A DNA stretch of 64,000 nucleotides, taken from assembly GCA_029820945.1 (NCBI GenBank), contig JALGUJ010000001.1, positions 55,914 to 119,913 of the forward strand, read 5' to 3'. A program made the position numbers and the translations under genes. Below are positions 8,080 to 16,358 of this stretch, one piece after another. Position 1 is the stretch's first letter. Every line of letters begins with the position of its first letter. The notes below the pieces were generated by a model that saw only the letters and a list, made by a program, of their open reading frames with translations, had not been told where the DNA came from and ran no database searches. This stretch comes from Candidatus Zipacnadia bacterium (GTDB lineage Bacteria > Armatimonadota > Zipacnadia > Zipacnadales > UBA5352).

Positions 8080-10440
8080 GTGCAGAAGCTCGACATCACG
8101 GTCAAAGACATGAGTTCGCTGGACACGCTCCGGCCCGTCACGGGTGGGGTGCCCATCGCCGAGGGCGCCGCGCCCGAGGGCAGCCGGTTCGCCCTCGCCG
8201 ACGCCGACGGGGTGCCCGTCCCCGTGCAGGCCGAGGTGCTCGGCCGGTGGCCGGACGGCTCCGCTCGCTGGGTGTTGCTGGACTTCCATTCGGCGCCCCC
8301 GGCCGATGGCGAGAGCGCGTACACGCTGACCTGGGGCGATGAGCCGACCGCGGCGCCGGAGACACCGTCCGGCGTTTCCGAGGACGGGACGGCCATCACC
8401 TGCGGAGACCGGCGCATCTCGATCGGCGGCGAATGGTTGCTCGACATTGATGGCCGCCTCGACATCGACCTCGCCGCCCTCGACGCGGAGGGCGGGCATT
8501 GCACCAGCCATCTGCAGGCCGTCGAGGTCCTCTCGTCCGGCCCGCTACGCGCGACCATCGAGCTTCGAGGCGACATCATCCGCCCCTCCGGCGACCGCTG
8601 GTTCAGCTTCCGCCTGCACGTCTCGGTGTACGCGGGGCTGTCGGTGGTCCGCCTGGAGCCGCTCATCATCGTGGACGCCGGCGAGGGCCTGCTCCAGCGG
8701 TTCCGCGGGCTCTCCCTGCAGCTTCGCCCGCGCTCGGAGGCGACCGCCGCGCGCATCGGGGCCGACCCGGGATGGGAGGGCGCTCCTGGCGATGACGTGC
8801 GCCTGTTGCAGGTGGACGACCAGGCGTACCGCCTCGAGGGTGCGGAGGGTTCCGGCAGGCGCGCCCCTGGCTGGGCGGAGATCGACGACGAGGCGGCTGC
8901 CGTGGCGGTTGCGCTGCGTGACTTCTGGCGGCAGTGGCCCAAGAGCCTGGAGGTCTCGGACGAGGGCCTCAGCATCGGGCTCTTCCCCACCTTCAGCGAG
9001 GGCGACTTCGATCACATGGAGCCGTGGTGGAAGTACCAGTACCTGTTCGAGGGCGACTGCTACCGGCTTCGCACCGGCCAGGCCCGCCGGTGGGAGATCT
9101 GGCTGGACCTCGACGGCGATGGCGCGTCGCTCGCGGCCATGGCCGACCGCCCGCTGATCCCCATCGCCGACCCGGCGCAGGCCATCGCGACCGGCGTGTG
9201 GGACGAGATCATGCCCGCCGCGGCACCCGGAATGGCGGAGTACGACCAGTGGGCCGAGCGGCTCTTCGAGGCGTTCTGCAACTCCATCGAGGAGCAGCGC
9301 GACTACGGGGAGATGAACTGGGGCGACTGGTACGGGGAGCGGAAGGTGAATTGGGGCAACCACGAGTACGACACCACGAACCAGCTCCTCATCCAGTTCG
9401 CGCGCACCGGCGATCCGAGGTACTTCTACGCCGCCGACGCCGCCGCCCGGCACTCCACGGAGGTGGACACGGTCCACCACGTCAACGACGACCTGTGGGA
9501 CCACTTCTGCGAGACCACGGGCGGGCCGAAGCGCGGCGAGGAGGGCGAGGAGCCGGCCTACCCCTACCGCCGCGGGATGGTGCATCAGCACACGGTGGGC
9601 CACGTCAGCGGTTTCTACAGCGTCGAGACCATCCGGGAGCTGTTCCTGGAGCACGAGGTCGGCCGACCGCCCAGGCCATACCTGTGCCTCAACCCCACGA
9701 ACCTGGGGCATATCTGGACGCAGGGCACGTCGCGCCACTACTTCCTCACCGGCGACCCCTTCGTGCGCGAGACCGTGCTGATGATCGGCGACAACCTCGC
9801 GCAGCTCGTCGAAGATCGCAGGTTCGCCTTCATGGGGCACTCGCACTGCGGCCGAGTGACCGGCTGGAGCATGCTGGCGCTGGCCGGCGCGTACGAGATC
9901 GGCCTCGATGACCGCTATCTGCGGGCCATGCGCACCCTCGCCGAGGACGCCATGGCCGATCAGGACCCCAACTGCGGAGGCTGGCTTTACTACCCGATGG
10001 CGCCCGGCCACTGCGACTGCGAGACCCAGAAGCACACCGGCATGGCGGGCTTCATCACCGCGGTGCTGATCAACGGGCTGTCGCGGTACTACCAGCTCTC
10101 CGGCGATGAGCGGCTGCCCGACGCCATCGACCGCGCGGTGACCTTCCTGGACCTCGACACCTGGCACGAGCAGTGGCGCGGCTGGCGTTACACCTCCTGC
10201 CCGGCCACCGCCCTGCGCGGCGTCAGCCAGCCGGGGGTGACCATGATGGCGCACGTCAACGGGGCCCGCTTCGGCACGAACCCCGACCATCTGCGCATCC
10301 TGGGCGTCGCGTGGGAGGAGAAGTTCGGCAGGCTGCTGGAGGTGCGCCCCGGCCAGGGCTTCGGCAAGTCCTGGACCAGCACCATGTACGGCTGCGCGGA
10401 GACGGCGAGCATTCTGGCGCGGAACCCGGATACGGGGTAG
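8080..10440 (+). CDS. PcRGLX/YetA-like protein, probable exo-rhamnogalacturonan-lyase relative
   Basis: 786 residues from a GTG start with CGGGAGG seven bases upstream. The N-terminal 90 residues match the RIFT-barrel domain of the PcRGLX/YetA family: PVTGGVPIAEGA, then VPVQAEVLGRWPDGSARW and VLLDF. The C-terminal part (about 390-780) is alpha-helical with many His/Tyr/Trp motifs (VHHVNDDLWDHF, HQHTVGHVSGFYS, MGHSHCGR), as in an (alpha/alpha) toroid. The family includes PL26 exo-rhamnogalacturonan lyases that remove disaccharides from pectin backbones. No signal peptide is visible, so it may act on imported oligosaccharides, unlike its secreted neighbours. The exact substrate is not determined. 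Confidence 0.72.
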   Translation: MQKLDITVKDMSSLDTLRPVTGGVPIAEGAAPEGSRFALADADGVPVPVQAEVLGRWPDGSARWVLLDFHSAPPADGESAYTLTWGDEPTAAPETPSGVSEDGTAITCGDRRISIGGEWLLDIDGRLDIDLAALDAEGGHCTSHLQAVEVLSSGPLRATIELRGDIIRPSGDRWFSFRLHVSVYAGLSVVRLEPLIIVDAGEGLLQRFRGLSLQLRPRSEATAARIGADPGWEGAPGDDVRLLQVDDQAYRLEGAEGSGRRAPGWAEIDDEAAAVAVALRDFWRQWPKSLEVSDEGLSIGLFPTFSEGDFDHMEPWWKYQYLFEGDCYRLRTGQARRWEIWLDLDGDGASLAAMADRPLIPIADPAQAIATGVWDEIMPAAAPGMAEYDQWAERLFEAFCNSIEEQRDYGEMNWGDWYGERKVNWGNHEYDTTNQLLIQFARTGDPRYFYAADAAARHSTEVDTVHHVNDDLWDHFCETTGGPKRGEEGEEPAYPYRRGMVHQHTVGHVSGFYSVETIRELFLEHEVGRPPRPYLCLNPTNLGHIWTQGTSRHYFLTGDPFVRETVLMIGDNLAQLVEDRRFAFMGHSHCGRVTGWSMLALAGAYEIGLDDRYLRAMRTLAEDAMADQDPNCGGWLYYPMAPGHCDCETQKHTGMAGFITAVLINGLSRYYQLSGDERLPDAIDRAVTFLDLDTWHEQWRGWRYTSCPATALRGVSQPGVTMMAHVNGARFGTNPDHLRILGVAWEEKFGRLLEVRPGQGFGKSWTSTMYGCAETASILARNPDTG

Positions 10441-10582
10441 AACGCGACGCGCGCCGGCACCCGCTCCCGCACGGATCGCCTGTGCCTATAGCGACCTCAA
10501 CAAAGCACGCGCCCCGGGAGGACGCGAGGATTCCCCTCCCGCCGCGTCGTAGTAGAGACTGCAGCGGGAGGGAGTGCAGGAG

Positions 10583-11950
10583 ATGAGCGCAGACGGCCAG
10601 TTCGTCATCATCGGCTCGGGACCGGCGGGCATCGCGGCGGCCATCACCGCCATCGGCGACGGCTTCCCGGCGGAGCGCATCACCATCCTCGAGAAGGGCG
10701 GCCGGCACGACGAGAGCCGGGTCTCCGGCTTCGGCGGCGCCGGCGCCAACAGCGACGGCAAGCTGGTCCTGGAGAGCGAGATCGGCGGAGAGCTCGAGAC
10801 CTACGTGGGCGGGGAGATGCCCGGGCTGATCGAGGACGTGCTCGGGCTCTACCTGGACTTCCTGGAGCAGCCGGCGAGAGAGAGGTACGAGGGCATGCGC
10901 GGGCGCTTCCGCGACGAGCGGGCGGGCGCGCGCATCCAGCGCGCCTGCATCCGGGCCGGGCTGGCGTACATCCCCGGCGACATCATCCCCCTGGGCACCG
11001 CCAGCTGCAGGCGCGTCGTGGACGGCTGGTTCGAGTTCCTGCGCGACCGGGGCGTGCGCGTGCTGCTGGAGACGAGGGTCTCGCACTTCGGCGCCGGGGG
11101 CGACGGGTGGCGGGTAACCTGCGAGGATGGCGGCGCGCTTGAGGCCCGCTGGCTGCTCGCCGCGCCCGGCCGCAGCGGGCATCAGTTCCTGGTGCAGAAC
11201 CTGGACGAGATCGGCCTCGACACCGTGCACGGCCCCATCGACATCGGCGTGCGCGTCGAGACCGACGCAGACCTCACGCGGCCGCTCACGGACGTCACCT
11301 GGGAGTTCAAGCTGCGGGGCATGATCGAGGGCGAGCCCGTGCGCACGTTCTGCGTCTGCCCCGAGGGCTCGGTCCTCGTCGAACGCTATGACACCGACCT
11401 GCTCGCGGTCAACGGGCAGACGCTGCCGGAGCGCGAGACGGGGCGCACGAACTTCGCCGTTCTGCACACCATCAACCTGGACGAGCCGTGCGACCGGCCC
11501 AACGAGCTGGCGCAACTGTACATCCGCACCGCAAATATCCTGGGCGCCCGCAACCCCATCGTGCAGACCTGGCCGCGGTTCGAGGCGCGGCGGCGCTCGC
11601 GCTGGAGCGACATCGAGAAGTGCTTCATCCGGCCGACGCTCGACCGGGCACTCCCGGGAGACATCCGGCTCGCGCTCAACGCCAAGTCATGCCGCGTGCT
11701 CGAGGCCTTCATGCGGGCGCTGGACAGCGACGGGCTGCTGGAGGGCCTCTGCAGCAACCGGACGCTGCTCTACGCGCCCGAGGCGAAGCTCTACACCATC
11801 CGACCCGCCCACCTCACCGAGCACCTCGAGTCCGAGCGCGAGAACCTGTTCTTCGCGGGCGACGGCTCGGGGGTCACCCGCGGGCTGGTGCAGGCCAGCG
11901 CCAGCGGGATCGTGGTCGGCCGCGAGGTGGCACGGCGGGCCGCGTCGTAG
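10583..11950 (+). CDS. FAD-dependent dehydrogenase (COG2509-like)
   Basis: 455 residues. The N-terminus has the dinucleotide-binding motif VIIGSGPAGIAAA, followed by the GGAGANSDGKL block of the uncharacterised FAD-dependent dehydrogenase family COG2509. The C-terminal LFFAGDGSGVTRGLVQASASG closes the FAD site. The family is cytoplasmic and its substrate is unknown. ATG 10583 was preferred over GTG 10574 because GGAGGGA is placed about nine bases before the ATG but abuts the GTG. A MITE copy begins 24 bases after the stop codon. Confidence 0.82.
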   Translation: MSADGQFVIIGSGPAGIAAAITAIGDGFPAERITILEKGGRHDESRVSGFGGAGANSDGKLVLESEIGGELETYVGGEMPGLIEDVLGLYLDFLEQPARERYEGMRGRFRDERAGARIQRACIRAGLAYIPGDIIPLGTASCRRVVDGWFEFLRDRGVRVLLETRVSHFGAGGDGWRVTCEDGGALEARWLLAAPGRSGHQFLVQNLDEIGLDTVHGPIDIGVRVETDADLTRPLTDVTWEFKLRGMIEGEPVRTFCVCPEGSVLVERYDTDLLAVNGQTLPERETGRTNFAVLHTINLDEPCDRPNELAQLYIRTANILGARNPIVQTWPRFEARRRSRWSDIEKCFIRPTLDRALPGDIRLALNAKSCRVLEAFMRALDSDGLLEGLCSNRTLLYAPEAKLYTIRPAHLTEHLESERENLFFAGDGSGVTRGLVQASASGIVVGREVARRAAS

Positions 11951-11974
11951 CGCCCCCTTGCACCCCCCGTACAG

Positions 11975-12134
11975 GGCAGCATCCAGATTCGTGTGGATGC
12001 GCGCACCGAGCGGCGACGTCCCGTGCCTGCGCATCCCGCTCCTGGGCGGGGGGGGTGAGGCCTGCCCCCTCCTACGGCCAACGGCGCGCGGACGGGGGCG
12101 TCCGTGTGTCATCCACAGGAATCTGGATGCTCTC
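11975..12134. mobile_element. MITE-like element, copy 1 (160 bp)
   Basis: The ends are inverted repeats: the left begins GGCAGCATCCAGATTC and continues GTGTGGATG; the right, read on the other strand, begins GAGAGCATCCAGATTC and continues CTGTGGATG. The element is flanked by near-identical 9-bp direct repeats, CCCGTACAG (11966-11974) and CTCGTACAG (12135-12143), as expected for a target-site duplication. The interior has no credible gene and is almost identical to copy 3. Confidence 0.85.
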
Positions 12135-12195
12135 CTCGTACAGACAACGGGGCAGGCCACGGTCAGCCCGCCCCGGGGTATCGGCACAGGTCGCC

Positions 12196-13005
12196 CTACT
12201 GCTGGCCGCTCGCCTGCCCGCCGCCCTCGCCCTCCTCCGTGGGGGGCTCGGGCTTGGTCGTGACCTCCTGGGTGCTCTGCTGATGCTGCCGGTAGCGCTG
12301 GCTGTCGCGGTAGCGCTTCAGCTCGTCAAGCAGGGTGGTGAGCCGCGTGATGAGCTGGTCGAGGACGTCATCGCCGACGATCGCCTCGTAGACCTCGAAC
12401 TCGCCCAGCTCCACCGCGAAGTCCGATCCCCAGTTGCTGGTGATATCCAGCTTGACCCACCTGGCCTCCGCGGGGGTGAAGTCGAAGCTCTGCTTGATGC
12501 CGCGCCGGACGACGAGGTAGGTTCCGACGGTCTTGTAGGGGCCGTCGGGGCTCTCGGTCGAGACGGAGAGACGGATGTTCTTGGCCCATCGACCGAGGAA
12601 CTCGGGGTCGTCGGTGGTCGGGTCCACGACGACCCGGCTGATGAGCCGCTGCTCGGGCAGCTCGAAGATGACCCACTCGGGCCGGTCCGGGGAGGGCACG
12701 TTCTGCGTGCGCCAGCCGTAGGAGTCGGCCGGGGTGTGTGAGCCTACGACGAACTTGCCGTCGATGAGGTTGGTGACCGACCAGACCTGGATGGGCTGGC
12801 CGTTCTCGTCCTCCGCCTGGCTGGAGAAGGCGACGATGCGCCCGCCATTCTCTGCGGCCACCAGGTTGGTGGTGCCCGCGACGGTCGGCGCCGCCCAGAC
12901 GGGCACCGTTATCGAGACTGCAATTGCGGCGATCACAAGCACCTGCGTCTTCCTCCTCACGCCACTCACTCCCCGTGTCCCAGGCCGCCCGCCCCTCCAC
13001 GTCAT
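12196..13005 (-). CDS. Secreted discoidin (F5/8 type C)-domain protein
   Basis: 269 residues. A hydrophobic signal (VLVIAAIAVSITVPVWA) precedes a single discoidin/F5/8C-type jelly roll at about 45-205 (NLIDG, WVIFELPEQRLISRVVV, ARWVKLDITSNWG). A Lys/Arg/Gln- and Glu/Pro-rich tail follows. Such domains bind carbohydrate or peptidoglycan-like ligands. The ATG overlaps the stop of pknB (ATGA, 13002-13005) and GAGGAG lies eight bases upstream. GTG 12960, also with a good site, would give a shorter signal peptide. Placement at the end of the kinase and cell-wall operon suggests an envelope role, possibly as an extracellular partner of the kinase (inference). Confidence 0.7.
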   Translation of the reverse strand: MTWRGGRPGTRGVSGVRRKTQVLVIAAIAVSITVPVWAAPTVAGTTNLVAAENGGRIVAFSSQAEDENGQPIQVWSVTNLIDGKFVVGSHTPADSYGWRTQNVPSPDRPEWVIFELPEQRLISRVVVDPTTDDPEFLGRWAKNIRLSVSTESPDGPYKTVGTYLVVRRGIKQSFDFTPAEARWVKLDITSNWGSDFAVELGEFEVYEAIVGDDVLDQLITRLTTLLDELKRYRDSQRYRQHQQSTQEVTTKPEPPTEEGEGGGQASGQQ

Positions 13006-14930
13006 TGCGGCTGCTCCTCGGTCTGCTCGGGCACCTGGAAGGTCTCGCTGTATACCATCTTGTCCTCGTGGTGGACCTCGACGGTCACGGTGCCCTCTGC
13101 GCGCACCTCGACGGTCTTCGTCTCGCCGGGCTGCATCGGCGTCAGGCTCTGCATGAGCTCAGAGCCGCTCTCATCGCGCCAGCGCACCTCGACCTGCTGG
13201 TCCGGCGCCTCGCCCTTCGCCATCACCGAGACATTGAAGAGGCGCAGGCGGGGGTCATCCGGCTTGTAGCTGGTGTCCTCTTCCACGTCCACGAAGGGGT
13301 CAAGCGCCTTGAGGGGCTCAGTGTCAGTCTCCTCTTCATCACCTTCGACAGTCTCGTCCGGCGGCTGTTCCGGCTCCTCGGGTTCCTGGTCCTCCTGGTC
13401 GGCCTCCTCCTCTTCCTCCTCAGGGCCCTTGGAGACCGACACGTGGATCGCGGTGCCCTTGTCCACGCGCGTGCCCGCGCTCGGCTCCTGGTCGAATATC
13501 ATGCCGGCCGGCTCGGTGGCATGGAACTGCTCGGTGACCTCGCCCAGCGTCAGGCCCTCGGCCTCGAGCAGCGACTGCGCGCGGCTCACGCCCATGCCCA
13601 ACACGGAGATGACCGACACGGTCTCCGTACCGCGGGCGACGATCAGGTCCACGGAGGCCCCGGACTGCACGGTCTGCCCGGGTGCCGGCGTCTGGTCGAT
13701 AACCCGGCCCGCCGGCTGCAGGTCGCTGTACTCGTGGTCCACCTGGCCGATCACGAGGCCGCGCTCCTCGATGTCGTCCCGCGCCTGCTGTTCGGTAAGG
13801 CCCATGACGTTGGGGACCTCGACCATGGTCGGGGTCACGCCCGGGTAGAAGGCGGCCCGCACGAGCCAGACCACGGCGATGATCACCAGCAGCGCCAGCA
13901 GGCCGATGCCGACGCCGGCGAGCACTGCGCTGGCCGTGCTTTGAGGCTCCTCCTCACGCCGGCGCCTGCGCGGTGACGGCGGCACCTCGGTCTCCTCGTA
14001 CTGCGCGTAGTCATCGTAATCAGGCTGGCGGCGGGGCGACGGCTCGGCCGTGCGCGGGAGCGCCACCGTCGCCTCGGGCGCCGGCCTCAGCACGCCGGTC
14101 TGGTCGAGGTCCACGCCCCGCTCAAGCTTGCGGATGTCCGTGAGCATCTCGTCGGCCGACCGATAGCGCCGCTGCGGATCGCGGGACATCGCCTTGGTGA
14201 TGATGTACTCGGCGGCGGGCGGGATGTCGGGGTTCAGCGAGCGCGGGGAGGATGGGGTCTCGCGCAGGTGCCGGGCCGCGATGTCGGCGGCGGTCTCACC
14301 GTCGAAGGGCAGCCGGCCCGTCACGGCCTCGTAGAGCGTGACGCCCAGGGAGTAGATGTCGGACAGTGGCCCGGCCGGTGCGCCCTGCGCCTGCTCGGGC
14401 GAGATGTAGTGGGCCGAGCCGAGCACCTTGCCGTCCTCGGTCATGCCCGCCTCGCCGGCGGCGGCCGCGATCCCGAAGTCAGACAACTTCGCCCGCCCAT
14501 CGTCGGTGAACAGCACGTTCGCGGGCTTGACGTCCCGGTGCACCAGCCCCTGCCGGTGGGCGAAGGAGAGCGCCTCACAGCACGCCGTTCCCACCTCGAT
14601 GACCTTGTCCAGCGGCAGCGGCGCGTAGCGCTTGATGATCTCCTTGAGGTTCAGCTCGGGCAGGAACTCCATGACGATGTAGTACCTGCCCTCCTCCACT
14701 CCCGTGTCGTAGATCTGCACCACGTTCGGGTGGTTCAGCTTGGCCGCTGCGTGCGCTTCGCGACGGAACCGGGCGACGACATCCTCGCGGTCGCTCAGCT
14801 CGGGGCGAAGTATCTTGATGGCGACCCGCCGATCGAGAGTGGTATCGGTGCCGCGATAGACGAGCGCGACGCCACCCTCGCCGATGAGGTGATCGACGCG
14901 ATAGCGCTCAGCGATCAGGGTGCCCTCCAC
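13002..14930 (-). CDS. pknB: PASTA-domain serine/threonine protein kinase
   Basis: 642 residues. The N-terminal kinase domain (about 8-270) has the glycine loop GEGGVALVYRG, Lys39 in VAIKIL, the catalytic HRDVKPAN (Asp133, Lys135, Asn138) and DFG at 151-153. A cytoplasmic linker leads to one membrane helix (about 334-358), then two PASTA repeats (about 368-434 and 436-502), an acidic low-complexity stretch and a C-terminal beta domain. PASTA kinases sense peptidoglycan or lipid II and phosphorylate cell-wall and division proteins; FHA proteins such as those encoded upstream are classic partners. The start is GTG 14930 with GAGGTGA upstream, 22 bases after pbpA. No PP2C phosphatase gene is present in the operon. 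Confidence 0.95.
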   Translation of the reverse strand: MEGTLIAERYRVDHLIGEGGVALVYRGTDTTLDRRVAIKILRPELSDREDVVARFRREAHAAAKLNHPNVVQIYDTGVEEGRYYIVMEFLPELNLKEIIKRYAPLPLDKVIEVGTACCEALSFAHRQGLVHRDVKPANVLFTDDGRAKLSDFGIAAAAGEAGMTEDGKVLGSAHYISPEQAQGAPAGPLSDIYSLGVTLYEAVTGRLPFDGETAADIAARHLRETPSSPRSLNPDIPPAAEYIITKAMSRDPQRRYRSADEMLTDIRKLERGVDLDQTGVLRPAPEATVALPRTAEPSPRRQPDYDDYAQYEETEVPPSPRRRRREEEPQSTASAVLAGVGIGLLALLVIIAVVWLVRAAFYPGVTPTMVEVPNVMGLTEQQARDDIEERGLVIGQVDHEYSDLQPAGRVIDQTPAPGQTVQSGASVDLIVARGTETVSVISVLGMGVSRAQSLLEAEGLTLGEVTEQFHATEPAGMIFDQEPSAGTRVDKGTAIHVSVSKGPEEEEEEADQEDQEPEEPEQPPDETVEGDEEETDTEPLKALDPFVDVEEDTSYKPDDPRLRLFNVSVMAKGEAPDQQVEVRWRDESGSELMQSLTPMQPGETKTVEVRAEGTVTVEVHHEDKMVYSETFQVPEQTEEQPQ

Positions 14931-14952
14931 GGTGTTGTCACCTCGAATCGCG

Positions 14953-16353
14953 TTATCTGACGCCGGCTCGGCTAAGCAGATGCGCCATGACTTCCCGGAC
15001 GATGGGCCCCGCCGCCTCAGCCCCGGCTCCCGCGTTCTCGACCACAGCCGTCACCACCACCTCCGGGCTCTCCGCCGGGGCGAAGGCCGTGAACCACGAG
15101 TGCGGCCGGCCGTGCGGGTTCTCGGCCGATCCCGTCTTCCCGGCCACCCTCACGCCACGGATCGAGGCCACCCGCCCCGTACCATGTTCCACGACGTCAA
15201 CCATCATCCCTGCCAGGGTGCGGGCGGTCTCGACGCTCACCGCTCGACCGGCCTCTCTCTCGCGCGCGGAGCGCAGAATGCGCCCGCCCGGCGAGCGCAC
15301 CGCCTCGATGATGTAAGGCTCGAGCACTGCGCCCTCATTAGCGATCGCCAGGGTCATGCGGGCGATGGCGAAGGGCGTCAGCACCGTCTCGCCCTGCCCG
15401 AAGGCAGTCTCGGCGAGCAGCACGTCTCTCTGCTCGCCGCCGAAGTCCCCGATCGACCCCGGCTTGGAGAACATCGGCAACTGCGCGAGTGCCGTCAGGC
15501 GGAAGCGGCGGGCGTAGTCCTCGAACTCGTCGGCCGTGAAGTATCGGCCCAGCTTGGCGAAGGTCGTGTTGCACGACACGGTTAGCGCCTCGCGGAGCGT
15601 CACCTCGCCGTGCGCCTGCGGGCAGGTGATCTTGCAGCCGTCGATGGCGTACTCACCGTCGCAGTCGAAGGTCGTGTCCTCGCGCGCCCTGTCAAGGTCC
15701 AGCACCACGGCCGCAGTGAACACCTTGATGACCGATCCAGGCGGGTAGAGCCCCTGGAGCGCGCGGTTAAGCTCGGGGACATTGGGGTCGGCCTGGAATA
15801 TCTGGAACTCGCCCTCGCTGGTCAGGATCAGCTCGGGGTCGTAGGCCGGCGCGCTCACCAGCGCGAGCACCGCCCCGCTGTGCGCGCTGAGCGCCACCAC
15901 GGCTCCCCGGCGTCCCCGCAGCAGGCGGGTCGCCAGCTCCTGGGCGTCAAGGTCCACGGTGAGGATGACATCATTGCCCCGCAGCGGCCCATCGACGAAC
16001 TCGGCCCAGGGCGACTCATACTCCCCTGCGGACAGGAAGGCGTCGCGGAGCCGCCTCTGCAGCCCGCTGCGCTCGTTGTAGCCGGTCAGGTGGCAGGCGT
16101 AGCTGCCGGCCGGATAGGTGCGCTTCCAGCCATCGGCCCGCCTCTGCGCCCCCAGGAGCACCTGCATGTCGGTGTCGTAGAGCTTCCCCGGCTCGATGGA
16201 GCGCAGGCGCTCCTGGGCGCGGCTGTTGTGCGGGTTCGCGCGTAGCTCGGGGGCACGCCAGAACTGCCAGTAGGACAGGTAGACGCAGAGCAGCGCGAAG
16301 CCCAGCGCGGGCACCATCGCGATCCGCTTGATGTTGCGGGAAAGCTCCTGCAT
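14953..16353 (-). CDS. pbpA: Class B penicillin-binding protein (peptidoglycan transpeptidase)
   Basis: 466 residues with one N-terminal membrane helix (about 11-29) and a periplasmic transpeptidase domain. The three active-site motifs are intact: SVIK (Ser207 nucleophile, Lys210), SCN (Ser260) and KTG (Lys406). The PbpA-like Cys pattern CDGEYAIDGCKITC lies between the first two. It crosslinks peptide stems and works with the SEDS polymerase encoded five bases upstream. The short N-terminal region matches actinobacterial PbpA and the PBP2/FtsI group rather than class A enzymes. The start is ATG 16353; a longer upstream frame exists but overlaps rodA. Confidence 0.93.
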   Translation of the reverse strand: MQELSRNIKRIAMVPALGFALLCVYLSYWQFWRAPELRANPHNSRAQERLRSIEPGKLYDTDMQVLLGAQRRADGWKRTYPAGSYACHLTGYNERSGLQRRLRDAFLSAGEYESPWAEFVDGPLRGNDVILTVDLDAQELATRLLRGRRGAVVALSAHSGAVLALVSAPAYDPELILTSEGEFQIFQADPNVPELNRALQGLYPPGSVIKVFTAAVVLDLDRAREDTTFDCDGEYAIDGCKITCPQAHGEVTLREALTVSCNTTFAKLGRYFTADEFEDYARRFRLTALAQLPMFSKPGSIGDFGGEQRDVLLAETAFGQGETVLTPFAIARMTLAIANEGAVLEPYIIEAVRSPGGRILRSAREREAGRAVSVETARTLAGMMVDVVEHGTGRVASIRGVRVAGKTGSAENPHGRPHSWFTAFAPAESPEVVVTAVVENAGAGAEAAGPIVREVMAHLLSRAGVR

Positions 16354-16358
16354 CTGTA

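Noticed and set aside
12040..12120. Short protein-coding frames inside the MITE-like elements
   Set aside because: Frames are not kept between copies, copy 2 has a different interior, and there is no ribosome binding site.
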